This document shows positions 55,158 through 64,000 of a stretch of 64,000 nt of DNA, one piece after another. Where the stretch lies: contig DATNFO010000007.1 in the NCBI GenBank assembly GCA_035606355.1, positions 62,001-126,000 on the forward strand. Reading direction: 5' to 3'. The position numbers and the translations under genes were made by a program. The notes under the pieces were generated by a model, which worked only from the letters and a program-made list of their open reading frames with translations, had not been told where the DNA came from and did no database searches. The stretch comes from Sulfopaludibacter sp035606355. Its GTDB lineage: Bacteria; Acidobacteriota; Terriglobia; Bryobacterales; Bryobacteraceae. The stretch's first letter is position 1, and every line of letters begins with the position of its first letter.

Positions 55158-57368
55158 ATGGTTCGAACGGGAAGCTGTTTAGCTTCACTCTTCTTATGCC
55201 TGTCCGCCGCGTTCGCACAGGCCCCCACCGGTCTCACGGTCAAGACCGCGACGAGTAAGCAGGTGGTGCTGACATGGACCGGTTCGGCGTCGAGTTACAC
55301 GGTTCAGCGGGCCCCTCTCGGAGGCGCATATTCCACCGTTGGATCGGCAACCTCCGTCACGTACACGGACACCACCATCGACGCGTTCACGACCTATCAG
55401 TATCAGGTGCTGAACGGGACCGCTGCGTCCGCCGCGGTCACCGTGGGTCCGCCACCCGCCGGTGTAACCAATGTGGCGCCCGCTCCACTGGTCGGCTCTT
55501 CTCCCTCGAACACGTACGGCTACAACATTGCTTTGACGCTGGATGCAAACAGCGATCCCGCATTTCTATTCCTCTGGGACGATCCCAACGGCAACAGCCA
55601 TCACGAACTGACGCAACTGCTCTTCCGCAACTGGAGTCGCGCCAGGTACGCGTGGAACCCGATAGTCAAGATTGCGACCGTCGGCGATGTTTCCACCACC
55701 TTCCGCTCTTCCACGGCGCTGGGCTACGACACTTCAACGGGCACGTTTGTGGCGGCAAGCGAAATTCAGGACGGAGACAGCACGGATATAGTCCTGTACA
55801 CCTCAACAGACGGCGCCGCCTGGACCCTCAAGAACACATTTCGTAGCCCCGACTTCGGATATTTTGGGCCGTCCGTGGCGCTCCGCGGCGGAAACCTGTA
55901 TCTGACATTTACCGACACGCTGGATACGGCGGTGTACTACGTTACGGGGCAACTGAGTCAGCCGGCCACGTCCTGGACGACGAAGAAAAACCCGCAGGTC
56001 AGCGGCTTTGTGTTGGACCAATACGTATCGCCCTCGTTGGCGTTGGACAGCAACGGTGCGCCGGGCATTGCGTACTCCGGCATCGATGACAACGCTAACG
56101 GCGCGGTCCTCTTCTGGCGTCCGGTTGCGAATACCGCGGTGAAGGCGGCCGATTCGCAGGGAAACGGAAGCGTGTACAACGTCAAACTGCTTTTCTACAA
56201 CACCAACCCGCGCATCACCGCCTCGATGATCCGCAATGATTCCAACTCCGGCGATACGTACGGCGACAGCGTGCACTTCATGCACTCGGAGGATGGCGGC
56301 ACGACGTGGGCCGAGCCCGTGATGGTGCCGCCGGACGGCAACTCGTCATCCGACTATCCGTTCGACATGGGTGTCGATTCCAAGGGAATGGTCGGCGTAG
56401 GCTTCGGGCAGAACTCCAATTCGGGCGACAATAGCCATAAGTGCGGCAACCCGAAGTACTCCACTTCTACAGACCTCACTCACTTCAATACCTGCTCATT
56501 CGCGCCCCTCTCGGTGACGCAGAACTTCAGCGTCTACCCGTCGAGCATTCAGGTGATGTACGGGGCCAACGACAAACTCTTCTACCTGTGGCTGGAGTAC
56601 AGCGGCGACGCGGCGGGTTCGGGCGTTCTTATGTATCGCGAGCCGCCCGCCGGAGCTAGTGCCGCTCCTACCATTACCAGCGTCTCCGATAATAATGTGA
56701 CTCGTGCGAGCATCGTGGGCGGCAGTTGGATCAGCATTTTCGGCGCGAACTTATCCGGCACGACGCGCATTTGGGCAGATCCGGACTTCACGACCGGCAA
56801 CAAACTCCCCACAACGCTCGACGGCGTTTCCGTGAAAGTCAACGGCGTGCCGGCGGCCGTCTACTACATCAGCCCCACTCAAGTGAACGTTCAGGCTCCG
56901 AACCCGATCAGCGGCTCGGTGGCCGTGCAGGTGAGTTATAACGGCGCTGCCAGCAACACCATCAACGTGAACGCCGTCTCCAACGCACCGACGCTCTTCT
57001 CCTACTCGCTCGGCGGAACCACCTTCCCGTCCGCGCTCTTCGCCAATTCGTATATCATCGTCGGCGATCCGGCGCTCGCCGGCAGCATCGTCGCCAAACC
57101 GCATTCCGGGGATTTCATCCAGCTTTATGTCAACGGTCTTGGGACCTCCACGGCCGGCACGACTCTGAGCGATGTGGTGAACTTCAACGGAAACGTGACG
57201 GTCACAATCGGCGGGCAAAATGCTCCCGTGCAATTTGCCGGCCTGGTAGCTCCGGGCGAATTCCAGATCAACGTGCAGGTGCCTAACTTATCGCCGGGAC
57301 TCTATCCCGTGATCGTCACGGCAGCGGGTCAGGCGTCTCAATCGGGCGTCATGGTGCCCATACAATAG
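55158..57368 (+). CDS. Secreted protein with FN3-like N-terminus and Solibacter-type C-terminal domain
   Basis: A 736-aa secreted protein; start MVRTGSC (55158) with signal peptide (LASLFLCLSAAFAQ). Residues about 20-100 are a fibronectin-type-III-like domain (PTGLTVKTATSKQVVLTWTG, SYTVQRAPLGGAYSTVG). The middle (about 130-500) is beta-rich with YDTSTGTFVAASEIQDGDST and LALDSNGAPGIAYSG, propeller-like. The C-terminal ~230 residues fit the domain found only in Solibacter relatives (TIGR03437 type): WISIFGANLSG, LPTTLDGVSVKVNGVPAAVY, YISPTQVNVQAPN, FIQLYVNGLGTST, VTIGGQNAPVQFAGLVAPGE and FQINVQVPNLSPGLYPVIVT. Function is unknown; it may be surface-attached. Confidence 0.8.
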   Translation: MVRTGSCLASLFLCLSAAFAQAPTGLTVKTATSKQVVLTWTGSASSYTVQRAPLGGAYSTVGSATSVTYTDTTIDAFTTYQYQVLNGTAASAAVTVGPPPAGVTNVAPAPLVGSSPSNTYGYNIALTLDANSDPAFLFLWDDPNGNSHHELTQLLFRNWSRARYAWNPIVKIATVGDVSTTFRSSTALGYDTSTGTFVAASEIQDGDSTDIVLYTSTDGAAWTLKNTFRSPDFGYFGPSVALRGGNLYLTFTDTLDTAVYYVTGQLSQPATSWTTKKNPQVSGFVLDQYVSPSLALDSNGAPGIAYSGIDDNANGAVLFWRPVANTAVKAADSQGNGSVYNVKLLFYNTNPRITASMIRNDSNSGDTYGDSVHFMHSEDGGTTWAEPVMVPPDGNSSSDYPFDMGVDSKGMVGVGFGQNSNSGDNSHKCGNPKYSTSTDLTHFNTCSFAPLSVTQNFSVYPSSIQVMYGANDKLFYLWLEYSGDAAGSGVLMYREPPAGASAAPTITSVSDNNVTRASIVGGSWISIFGANLSGTTRIWADPDFTTGNKLPTTLDGVSVKVNGVPAAVYYISPTQVNVQAPNPISGSVAVQVSYNGAASNTINVNAVSNAPTLFSYSLGGTTFPSALFANSYIIVGDPALAGSIVAKPHSGDFIQLYVNGLGTSTAGTTLSDVVNFNGNVTVTIGGQNAPVQFAGLVAPGEFQINVQVPNLSPGLYPVIVTAAGQASQSGVMVPIQ

Positions 57369-57385
57369 CGCGCGAGACTTGCCCC

Positions 57386-57423
57386 GGGGACGTGACATCT
57401 GGAGACCGGCCGCTCGCGTCCCC
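57386..57423. terminator. Weak hairpin after 55158-57368
   Basis: GGGGACG (57386-57392) pairs with CGTCCCC (57417-57423); six T bases follow only after 18 nt (57441 on). Position between two + strand genes would suit a terminator, but the stem is short and the T-run is distant. Confidence 0.25.
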
Positions 57424-57516
57424 ATAGGCCCGATAGAAACTTTTTTCATCTCCCCACTAGCTTTCCCCTGACGTTTCGTTATACGATGCGTCCAATCGCT
57501 AAATCAGGGAGTAACA

Positions 57517-60500
57517 ATGAAACGTGTCGCGATCTACGCTCTAGCTCTACTCTTTGCCTTCGCCGCTTTCGCGCAGGTTACTACCACCAGCCGCCTCGAT
57601 GGCACAGTCACCGACTCGCAGGGCGCCGCTGTTCCCGGCGCCACCGTGGAAGTCACGTTGGGCGCCACCGGCCAGGTGAACAAGGTCACCACGGACGATA
57701 AAGGCTACTGGACCGTTCCGAGTTTGCCGAGCGGCGTATATCGCGTTGCGGTCTCGCATTCGGGCTTCAAGAAAGCGCAGACCGAAAACGTCAAGCTGGA
57801 CGCGGGCGTGCCGGGCACTGTCAATATCGTGCTCGAAGTGGGCGCGGTGACTGAGACGATCGAAGTGACGGCGGGCGCTGAAATCGTGCAGACGGATTCG
57901 GCGACGGTGTCTTCGACGCTGCAGGGCACGCAGATTCACGACTTGCCGTTCACCAGCCACAACGTCACCGAACTGATCGCGACGCAGCCGGGCACACAGT
58001 CCGGCGACGGCATCCGTTATTCGACGATCAACGGCCTGCCGCAGACGACGATCAATATCACGATCGACGGTATCAACGTGCAGGACAACGCGACGAAGAG
58101 CAATCCGGATGCGATTTTCAACTCGGTTCAGCCGCGTACCGAAGCCATCGAAGAAATGACCATGAGCACCGCCGCCGCCGGCGCGGACAGCCTGGGCGAA
58201 GGCGCGGTGCAGATCAAGTTCGTCACCAAGAGCGGCAGCAACCAGTTTCACGGCGCCCTGTTCGAAACCAACCGCAACGCGGAGTTCGAAGCCACTTACT
58301 ATTTCAACGGCCTCAACAACATTCCGAAGGACCGCCTGAACCTGAACCAGTATGGGTATAGCATCGGCGGCCCCGTGAAGAGGAACAAGCTGTTCTTCTT
58401 TAACTCGTTCGAGTTCTTCGACCTGCCGCAATCGTTCAGCGAGACGGGGACGTGGCTGACGCCGCTCGCGACGACGGGTGTTTTCACATATAAGGATTCC
58501 GGCGGCACGGTCCGCACGGTGGATCTCTATCAACTGGCGAAGACGGCCGATGCGTCTCTTCCGGCAAACATCCGGGCGTTCCCCACTTCGGGCGACCCCA
58601 CCCTGGCTAAGACCTACTCCCTGATCAATCAGTTCACCAGCAGCGGCGGCACGCTCGCGAACCGCATCACCACGAACAACGACTACAACCGCCAGAACTT
58701 CACCTGGGGTCCGAAAGCGGTGAATAACCGGAAGTTCGAAACCACGCGCCTGGATTACAACCTGAACGAAAAGAACCACATCAACTTTGTTTGGAATTAT
58801 CAGGTGAATTCACGCTCTCCCGACGGCCTGAATGGTACCCTCGCGATTCTGCCCGGCAATGGCACGCAACTCGGCGCCAGCGACCTGGACGGACAGTACG
58901 GCATCAACTGGACAGGCAGCATCGGAGTACGTTCGGTGATCACGGCTAACGTGACGAACGAATTCACGGGCGGCATTCAGGGCGGCACCAACGCGTTGGG
59001 CGCCGGCATGTCGCCGGCGGACTACGGCATTTGGAACGGCAGGCTGGTTCAGTTCGGCGCGGCTACGGCCGGTGCCGGGACCTACATGACGAATCCTTAC
59101 ACGGGCAGCTATCTCGGCTACGCTCCGCGCAGCACGCCGGTGTATCAGATCAATGACAACGTTTCCTATTTGAAGGGCAATCACCTGTTCCTCTTCGGCG
59201 GCAACTTCACCCAGGTGAACGCGTGGCAAGCGGCTTCGAATTCGTCGCTGCTGAACACGGTTACTCTGGGCCAGGCGACCGGCGATCCCGATAATACCGG
59301 TGCGACGAGTCTGTTCACGACAACCACCCTACCGGGTGCGAGCGCGACGCAATTGGCCGATGCGGCGAACCTCTACGCGATTCTCACCGGTCGCGTGTCG
59401 GCGACTGTCAGTTCTGCGGTTCTCAACGAGCAGACCAAGACGTACGGCCCCAACTACTCCGTCGATCGCAATCACATGCGCGAATTCGGCTTGTATGTGT
59501 CCGATACGTGGCGCGTGACCCCGAACCTCACGCTCACCGGCGGCGTGCGTTGGGATCGCCAGAATCCAATTCACAATTTGGACAACCTCTACACGCGGCC
59601 GGGCTTCGCCGGTTTGTGGGGCGTCTCGGGCGTGGGCCATCTCTTCCAGCCGGGTGTGCTGGATGGCAGCGTGCCGGTATTCAATCTCGCGGACGATCAG
59701 CACGGATTCGATCCGGGTATCGGTACCTTCAGTCCGTCTGTGGGATTTGCGTACCGGCTGCAAAAAGACAATTTCCTGCATGCCATCACGGGGACTGAAG
59801 CCGTGATCCGCGGCGGCTTCAGCGTCGCGACCAACCGGCAGGGCATCGGTTTCCTGGATGGCGTGTGGAGCGCGAATCAGGGCCGCAGTTTGAGCACTTC
59901 CACGAGTCCGTCGACCACGCCGAGCGTGTTCTCGGCTGGCAATGTTCTCTTCAGCGACCCCGTGCTGCCCACTTTGGCGCCGACGAGCCTGGTTCCGAGT
60001 TTCCCCAATCCGCAGTTCCCGCTGGCGGTGCAGAGCGGCCAGAACGTTTCCGATTACAACCCGGACATTCATCCGGAGTACGTGGAGAGCTGGACGTTCG
60101 GCATTCAGCGCCCGCTGGGCCGCAACACAGTCCTCGAAGGCCGCTATGTCGGCAATCATGGCGTCGATCTCTGGAGCAACGCCAACTTGAACGAGACCAA
60201 TATCCTGGAGAACGGCTTCCTGACGCAGTTCCAGGCGGCGCAGAACAACCTGGCGATCGCTAACGGAATCAGCGTGGCGCAGTTGCTCAATCCGCAGACG
60301 AAGTTGACTACCAACAATTTCGGCAATGCCGGCCTTCCGGGGCAAGTCGCTGTACCGATTCTGACGACCGCTCTGGGAACATCGACCGACCAGACGACTG
60401 CGACTCAGTTGCAGCAAGGCCAGGCGGGCGCGACGGCCAACGCAATCGCGGGGAATGCCACGCGCATGGCAAACCTGACGAAGGCGGGCTTCCCGATCAA

Positions 60501-61404
60501 CTTGTTCCAGGTGAACCCGAACAACGGCGGCGCTGCCAACATGATGACGAACCGCAACTCCAGCACATTCAACTCGCTGCAGATTGAAGTGCGGCGCAGG
60601 TTAGCGGGCGGTTTGCAGGTTCAAGGCAGCTATGCATTTTCGAAGTCACTGACCAACGCCAACAGCCCGACGCTGCGTGATTGGGGCGGGGAAAAAGGAC
60701 CGACGACGTTCGATATCCGCCACGGCTTCAAGGCAACATGGGTTTATCAATTGCCGTTCGGCCAGGGCCGCACCTATCTTTCGAGCGCACACGGCGTTCT
60801 CGGGCGCATCGTGGGCGGATGGGAGACCGCAGGCGTCGCCCGCGTGCAAAGCGGCACGCCGACGAACCTGCTGAGCGGACGCGCCACCTTCAACCAAAAC
60901 GACAGCGGCGTGGTGCTGCACAACATCACGACGAGCCAGTTGCAGAGCGAAATGGATCTGAACCACAAAAGCCAGATCAATGCCAACGGAACAGCGACGG
61001 GCACTGTGTACTACCTGCCTCAGCCGTTCATTCAGAATACTCTCGCGGCCTACAACATCAGCGGCACGCTGGATCCCAGCGCGCCGTACCTCGGCCCATG
61101 CGATCAAGCCGGACAGTTGTGCGACCATATCTTCGTCTACGGTCCGTGGCTGTCGAAGTGGGACGCGAGCATTGTGAAGCGCACGCAGATCAAGGAGCGC
61201 TTCAACATCGAGTTCCGCTGCCAGGCTCTCAACGTCTTCAACCACCCGAACATCCTCGGCCCCGGCGGGTCGGCGACGAACGGGAACATCAGCAATACGG
61301 TGTCCTCGAGCTTCGGACAGACGACGTCGGCGTTCCGCGACTTCAATAACACGAACGATCCGGGATCGCGTACGCTGGAGTTTGTGTTGCGGGTGAACTT
61401 CTAG
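57517..61404 (+). CDS. TonB-dependent receptor (Oar-like) with carboxypeptidase-regulatory-like N-terminus
   Basis: A 1295-aa outer-membrane receptor with a GGGAG ribosome site and signal peptide (AIYALALLFAFAAFAQ). Residues about 22-110 are the regulatory-like domain (SRLDGTVTDSQGAAVPGATV, DDKGYWTVPSLPSGVYRVAV). The plug has ITVTAG-like segment TIEVTAGAEIVQTDSATVSS, TQPGTQSGDGIRYSTINGLP and ITIDGINVQDNATKSNPDAI. The barrel has many strands (VQIKFVTKSGSNQFHGALFE, NQYGYSIGGPVKRNKLFFFN, YVSDTWRVTPNLTLTGGVRW, IEVRRRLAGGLQVQGSYAFS) and ends in ...EFVLRVNF with terminal Phe. The substrate is unknown. It is followed by a strong bidirectional hairpin. Confidence 0.9.
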   Translation: MKRVAIYALALLFAFAAFAQVTTTSRLDGTVTDSQGAAVPGATVEVTLGATGQVNKVTTDDKGYWTVPSLPSGVYRVAVSHSGFKKAQTENVKLDAGVPGTVNIVLEVGAVTETIEVTAGAEIVQTDSATVSSTLQGTQIHDLPFTSHNVTELIATQPGTQSGDGIRYSTINGLPQTTINITIDGINVQDNATKSNPDAIFNSVQPRTEAIEEMTMSTAAAGADSLGEGAVQIKFVTKSGSNQFHGALFETNRNAEFEATYYFNGLNNIPKDRLNLNQYGYSIGGPVKRNKLFFFNSFEFFDLPQSFSETGTWLTPLATTGVFTYKDSGGTVRTVDLYQLAKTADASLPANIRAFPTSGDPTLAKTYSLINQFTSSGGTLANRITTNNDYNRQNFTWGPKAVNNRKFETTRLDYNLNEKNHINFVWNYQVNSRSPDGLNGTLAILPGNGTQLGASDLDGQYGINWTGSIGVRSVITANVTNEFTGGIQGGTNALGAGMSPADYGIWNGRLVQFGAATAGAGTYMTNPYTGSYLGYAPRSTPVYQINDNVSYLKGNHLFLFGGNFTQVNAWQAASNSSLLNTVTLGQATGDPDNTGATSLFTTTTLPGASATQLADAANLYAILTGRVSATVSSAVLNEQTKTYGPNYSVDRNHMREFGLYVSDTWRVTPNLTLTGGVRWDRQNPIHNLDNLYTRPGFAGLWGVSGVGHLFQPGVLDGSVPVFNLADDQHGFDPGIGTFSPSVGFAYRLQKDNFLHAITGTEAVIRGGFSVATNRQGIGFLDGVWSANQGRSLSTSTSPSTTPSVFSAGNVLFSDPVLPTLAPTSLVPSFPNPQFPLAVQSGQNVSDYNPDIHPEYVESWTFGIQRPLGRNTVLEGRYVGNHGVDLWSNANLNETNILENGFLTQFQAAQNNLAIANGISVAQLLNPQTKLTTNNFGNAGLPGQVAVPILTTALGTSTDQTTATQLQQGQAGATANAIAGNATRMANLTKAGFPINLFQVNPNNGGAANMMTNRNSSTFNSLQIEVRRRLAGGLQVQGSYAFSKSLTNANSPTLRDWGGEKGPTTFDIRHGFKATWVYQLPFGQGRTYLSSAHGVLGRIVGGWETAGVARVQSGTPTNLLSGRATFNQNDSGVVLHNITTSQLQSEMDLNHKSQINANGTATGTVYYLPQPFIQNTLAAYNISGTLDPSAPYLGPCDQAGQLCDHIFVYGPWLSKWDASIVKRTQIKERFNIEFRCQALNVFNHPNILGPGGSATNGNISNTVSSSFGQTTSAFRDFNNTNDPGSRTLEFVLRVNF

Positions 61405-61418
61405 AGCTTGATTACCGG

Positions 61419-61455
61419 CCGCAGATGAACGCCGTTCGCCGGCGTTCATCTGCGG
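61419..61455. terminator. Bidirectional terminator hairpin, 16-bp perfect stem
   Basis: Arms 61419-61434 (CCGCAGATGAACGCCG) and 61440-61455 are exact reverse complements around TTCGC. It lies between the converging TonB receptor (stop 61404) and DUF892 gene (stop 61461), consistent with a shared terminator. Confidence 0.75.
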
Positions 61456-61460
61456 CTTAT

Positions 61461-62009
61461 CTATTTACTGCTCTTCTTGTGGGTTCCTGATTTCGCGGCT
61501 GTCCCTCTGGGCTGCGGCGCTTCGCTTCTGGCCTCCTGCAGAATGGGTTTTGAGATCTCGGTGAGAAGGTAGTCAGCGCTTTCTTCTTCTCCCAGGCTGT
61601 GGCCTAGCAAGCGCGCAACTTCCCGCTCCCCGATCTGCAAGGCGAGTGTCCGGGCCGTGCCGTAGCCCGAAATCTCGTAATGTTCCACCTTCTGCGCGGC
61701 CGCGATTAGCGAAAGATCGGCCGCCAGCTCGTTCTTATCCCCGCCTTCTTCAATCGTCTCCTGCCCTTCTTCGATGAGGCCTTGCATCGCACGGCACGGC
61801 TTCGGCTCGGCATCCTCGGCCAGCATCTCGAAAGCCTGCGTCAGCCGCTCCACCTGACCCTGCGTTTGCATCAGGTGCTTTTCGAATGCTTCCTTGAGTT
61901 TGGGATGATGCGCCGCCTCGGCCATCTTCGGAAGGGCTGCTACCAACTGCTTTTCGGCGTGCAGCAGGTCCTTCATTTCATCGACTAAGAGTTCTTTCAA
62001 CTGTTCCAT
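61461..62009 (-). CDS. DUF892 (YciE/YciF-type ferritin-like) protein
   Basis: A 182-aa protein started at MEQLKELLVDEMKDLLHAEK (62009) with GAGAGG upstream; the longer frame is inside the upstream gene. The four-helix ferritin-like pattern is clear: LLVDEMKDLLHAEKQLVAAL then PKMAEAAHHPKLKEAFEKHL, GQVERLTQAFEMLAEDAEPK, CRAMQGLIEEGQETIEEGGD, and AAQKVEHYEISGYGTARTLA. Acidic and His residues could bind di-iron. Members are stress-induced with unknown function. The start overlaps the upstream catalase stop by one base (TGATG), so the two are coupled. The C-terminus is basic and disordered (GTHKKSSK). Confidence 0.8.
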   Translation of the reverse strand: MEQLKELLVDEMKDLLHAEKQLVAALPKMAEAAHHPKLKEAFEKHLMQTQGQVERLTQAFEMLAEDAEPKPCRAMQGLIEEGQETIEEGGDKNELAADLSLIAAAQKVEHYEISGYGTARTLALQIGEREVARLLGHSLGEEESADYLLTEISKPILQEARSEAPQPRGTAAKSGTHKKSSK

Positions 62010-62782
62010 CAGTTCCTCTCCCGTTGCTTTTTTCCGTTGCCTTCGCTTTTGCGCGAGCCGGCGAACTCGTTGCGCATATCCGCAAAGGCCGGCGCTTCCA
62101 CCAGTTCCCAATCGCCGCCTTCGTTCCACGGGCCGCGCGCATCCGGCTCGCCGCGATCGCCGACACCGGTCGAATCATTGAAGTACTGCGACACCAGGTC
62201 GGGAGTCGGCGGAATCCTGCCAATCGATAGCGACGGCTTGCCGAGGCTCTCCAGCGCCAGCATGAATGCCTTCATGTGCGTGATCTCGCGCGTCATGAGG
62301 AACTGCAGTGCGTCCACGCTGTCGGGGTCATCGCAGAAATCGATCAGGCGCTCATAGACGATCTTCGCGCGCGCCTCGGCGGCGATGTTACTCCGCAAGT
62401 CCACATCCAACTCGCCGGTGATCTTCAGATAATCGGCAGTCCAAGGGTTGCCCTGCGAGTTATTCAAAGCGACGCCGCCGCCGCCGGCAATGGCGATCAA
62501 CGGGTCCGCATGCGCTGCGTTGCGGTCGCTCTTGGTCGGTTTCAAATGCATGCGCGCCAGCGTGCCCACGATTTCGAGATGGCTCAGTTCCTCAGTCCCG
62601 ATATCCATGAGCAGGTCCTTGCGCTCGGGGTCGTCGCAGTTCAATCCCTGAACGGAATACTGCATGGCCGCCGCAAGTTCGCCGTTAGCGCCGCCGAACT
62701 GTTCCAGCAGCATGTTGCCGAAGCGCGGGTCGGGAACGCCGACACGCACCGTATACATGAGCTTTTTGACGTGATGATACAT
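62009..62782 (-). CDS. Manganese (non-heme) catalase
   Basis: A 257-aa enzyme of the Mn-catalase family, which breaks down hydrogen peroxide with a di-manganese centre. Start MYHHVKKLMYTVRVGVPDP matches the family. Ligand candidates: Glu35 in GGANGELAAAMQYSVQG, Glu64/65 and His68 in GTEELSHLEIVG, Glu in NIAAEARAKIVYERL and His in FLMTREITHMKAF. The C-terminus is longer, with an acidic/Gly-rich segment (GEPDARGPWNEGGDW). The small ferritin-like gene follows with a TGATG overlap. Together they make an oxidative-stress unit, possibly with the DUF892 protein. Confidence 0.9.
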   Translation of the reverse strand: MYHHVKKLMYTVRVGVPDPRFGNMLLEQFGGANGELAAAMQYSVQGLNCDDPERKDLLMDIGTEELSHLEIVGTLARMHLKPTKSDRNAAHADPLIAIAGGGGVALNNSQGNPWTADYLKITGELDVDLRSNIAAEARAKIVYERLIDFCDDPDSVDALQFLMTREITHMKAFMLALESLGKPSLSIGRIPPTPDLVSQYFNDSTGVGDRGEPDARGPWNEGGDWELVEAPAFADMRNEFAGSRKSEGNGKKQRERN

Positions 62783-62863
62783 GGCTGCCCCAAGGATGGC
62801 AGGAGCAGCCTGATGTGTGTGTGAGTCTGCGAACCGGCAGCGCGCCCGCCGCCACCGCTCCGT

Positions 62864-64000
62864 CTACAATCGGACGATCTTGGAGTTCTTGATGCCCTTC
62901 AGCGCGTTGCGGGAATCGACGATCAGCTTGGAGCGCTCCACCAGCCCTTTGTAATCAAACGCCGAGTGGTCGGTAACGATGACCACGCAATCCGCATCCG
63001 CCGCGGCGCTTTCCGGCTGAGCTTTCAGATCCAGGCCGTCCAGCTTCAGCGCGGGCACGTGCGGATCGCTGTAACTGACCACTCCGCCGCGGCGCTCCAG
63101 CAGCATCATGATGTCCAGCGCCGGAGACTCGCGCATGTCTTCGATATCGCGTTTGTACGCCACGCCCATCACGTGCACTTTGGAGCCTTTTACCGGCTTA
63201 CCGGCGTCATTGAGCGCGTTCTGAACTTTATCGGCGACGAAGTGCGGCATCTGGCCGTTGATATAGCCTGCCAGCTCGATAAAGCGCGCTTCGATGCCCG
63301 CCTGCTTGGTCTTCCACGAAAGATAGAAGGGGTCGATCGGGATGCAATGGCCGCCTAACCCAGGTCCCGGATAGAACGGCATAAAGCCGAAGGGTTTGGT
63401 GGCCGCGGCGTCGATCACCTCCCAGACATTGATACCCATGCGGTCGCACATCAGCGCGATCTCATTCACCAGCCCGATGTTGATCATGCGGAAGGTGTTC
63501 TCCAGCAGCTTCACCATCTCCGCGACCTGCGTGGAACTGACCGGTACCACGGTTTGTAGAGCCTGCGAATAGAACAGCCGGCCCATTTCCGTGCATGCGG
63601 CCGTGACGCCGCCCACCACTTTCGGGATGTTCGCCGTCTGATACTTCGGATTGCCCGGATCCACGCGCTCAGGGGAGAAGCACAGGAAAAAGTCGCGGCC
63701 GGCCTCAAGCCCGTCCTTAGCGAGCATCGGCAGCACCACCTCGTCGGTAGTGCCCGGATACGTGGTGGATTCCAGAATCACCAGCGTACCCGCGTGGAAA
63801 TGCCGCTGAATCTCCGTGCACGCAGCCACGATGTAGCTCATGTCCGGGTCCTTGGTTTTCCTGAGCGGGGTCGGCACGCAGATGTTGATGGTGTCGAGCT
63901 CCGCGACCGCTGAAAAATCCGCGGTAGCCTTTATTTTTCCCGCTTCCACAAGAGGACGCAGCGTGGCGTTGGAGATGTCGCCGACATAGGAATCTCCCGC
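62864..64000 (-). CDS. Nucleotide-sugar dehydrogenase (UDP-glucose/GDP-mannose dehydrogenase family), partial
   Basis: The frame is open to the right window edge (codons for GDSYVGDISNATLRPLVEAG precede the GTG at 63949), so the N-terminal NAD-binding part is lost and 378 residues remain. Seen: INICVPTPLRKTKDPDMSYI, LVILESTTYPGTTDEVVLPM, FFLCFSPERVDPGN, the central linker STQVAEMVKLLENTFRMINI, GLVNEIALMCDRMGIN, catalytic-Cys loop FYPGPGLGGHCIPIDPFYLS, and the C-terminal domain HVMGVAYKRDIEDMRESPAL. The enzyme oxidises a UDP-sugar or similar to the uronic acid (WecC/TviB-like by the 'GGHCIPIDP' loop). It probably serves exopolysaccharide synthesis, with partners beyond the window. Confidence 0.9.
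   Translation of the reverse strand, partial: AGDSYVGDISNATLRPLVEAGKIKATADFSAVAELDTINICVPTPLRKTKDPDMSYIVAACTEIQRHFHAGTLVILESTTYPGTTDEVVLPMLAKDGLEAGRDFFLCFSPERVDPGNPKYQTANIPKVVGGVTAACTEMGRLFYSQALQTVVPVSSTQVAEMVKLLENTFRMINIGLVNEIALMCDRMGINVWEVIDAAATKPFGFMPFYPGPGLGGHCIPIDPFYLSWKTKQAGIEARFIELAGYINGQMPHFVADKVQNALNDAGKPVKGSKVHVMGVAYKRDIEDMRESPALDIMMLLERRGGVVSYSDPHVPALKLDGLDLKAQPESAAADADCVVIVTDHSAFDYKGLVERSKLIVDSRNALKGIKNSKIVRL

Noticed and set aside
57547..58779. Antisense frame of 410 aa opposite the second TonB receptor
   Set aside because: Arg-rich, without motifs; an effect of high GC at third positions in the receptor gene.
1..64000. tRNA, rRNA or riboswitch genes
   Set aside because: Looking for T-loop (GGTTCGAATCC-like) motifs, rRNA conserved stretches and known leader motifs revealed no convincing instance; a covariance-model scan would be needed to exclude them.

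Overview
The window is a high-GC bacterial chromosome segment that most likely comes from an acidobacterium of the Solibacter/Bryobacterales lineage. This is inferred from gene content. It holds two Oar-like TonB-dependent receptors with an N-terminal carboxypeptidase-regulatory-like domain, and a secreted protein (55158-57368) whose C-terminus fits the 'Solibacter C-terminal' (TIGR03437-type) domain. It also has a BlaI/M56 pair whose protease carries a GWxTD domain, a PadR regulator beside a permease-prefix protein, a FecR-domain protein, a HAF-repeat protein and a DUF6677-like membrane protein. No rRNA or tRNA gene was seen.

Layout. 1-8094: the distal end of a phage-tail-like gene cluster, five overlapping genes on the + strand, the first cut by the window edge, ending in a very large tail-tip protein with a TIM-barrel-like region. 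8137-15503: small membrane, exported and enzyme genes, including an orphan Flp pilin, DUF1328, VOC, GNAT, LURP-one-like and SnoaL-like proteins and a PadR operon. 15574-19045: argG and an unusual amidohydrolase-cyclophilin fusion. 19046-23040: a decayed, low-density stretch with an intact hicB beside a multiply frameshifted hicA, a copy of the 3' end of argG, an rsmB-like fragment, and a lipoprotein-like gene with a probable frameshift. 23041-29178: housekeeping genes rsmB, rpe, a BamD-like lipoprotein with a response regulator, a YajQ-family gene, an alpha/beta hydrolase and tdk, interrupted by a tandem-repeat and long-hairpin element. 29230-39908: HAF-repeat protein, DEAD-box helicase, M14 peptidase, BlaI/M56-GWxTD operon and a TonB receptor. 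39920-47000: a minus-strand run of a three-part glycosyltransferase fusion, a class III aminotransferase, a tandem cyclophilin, an AlkD-like protein and a small membrane protein. 47104-52576: a signalling module of a double-domain KaiC-like ATPase and two histidine kinases, with a divergent degenerate receiver. 52641-64000: FecR-domain and BON proteins, two large exported or outer-membrane proteins, a DUF892 and Mn-catalase pair, and a nucleotide-sugar dehydrogenase cut by the right edge.

How it fits together. Most genes look like ordinary cell-envelope, nutrient-uptake and signalling functions. The accessory material is the tail cluster, the decayed 19-23 kb stretch, and three kinds of dispersed intergenic palindrome or repeat. 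The observations most worth following are the tail-tip protein architecture, the GT2-GtrA-GT-C single-chain fusion, the perfect 30-bp palindrome covering the blaI promoter, the KaiC/kinase operon, the amidohydrolase-cyclophilin fusion, the argG/rsmB fragment mosaic, and a recurrent -10-like box placed 6-8 nt before start codons, which suggests many leaderless transcripts.
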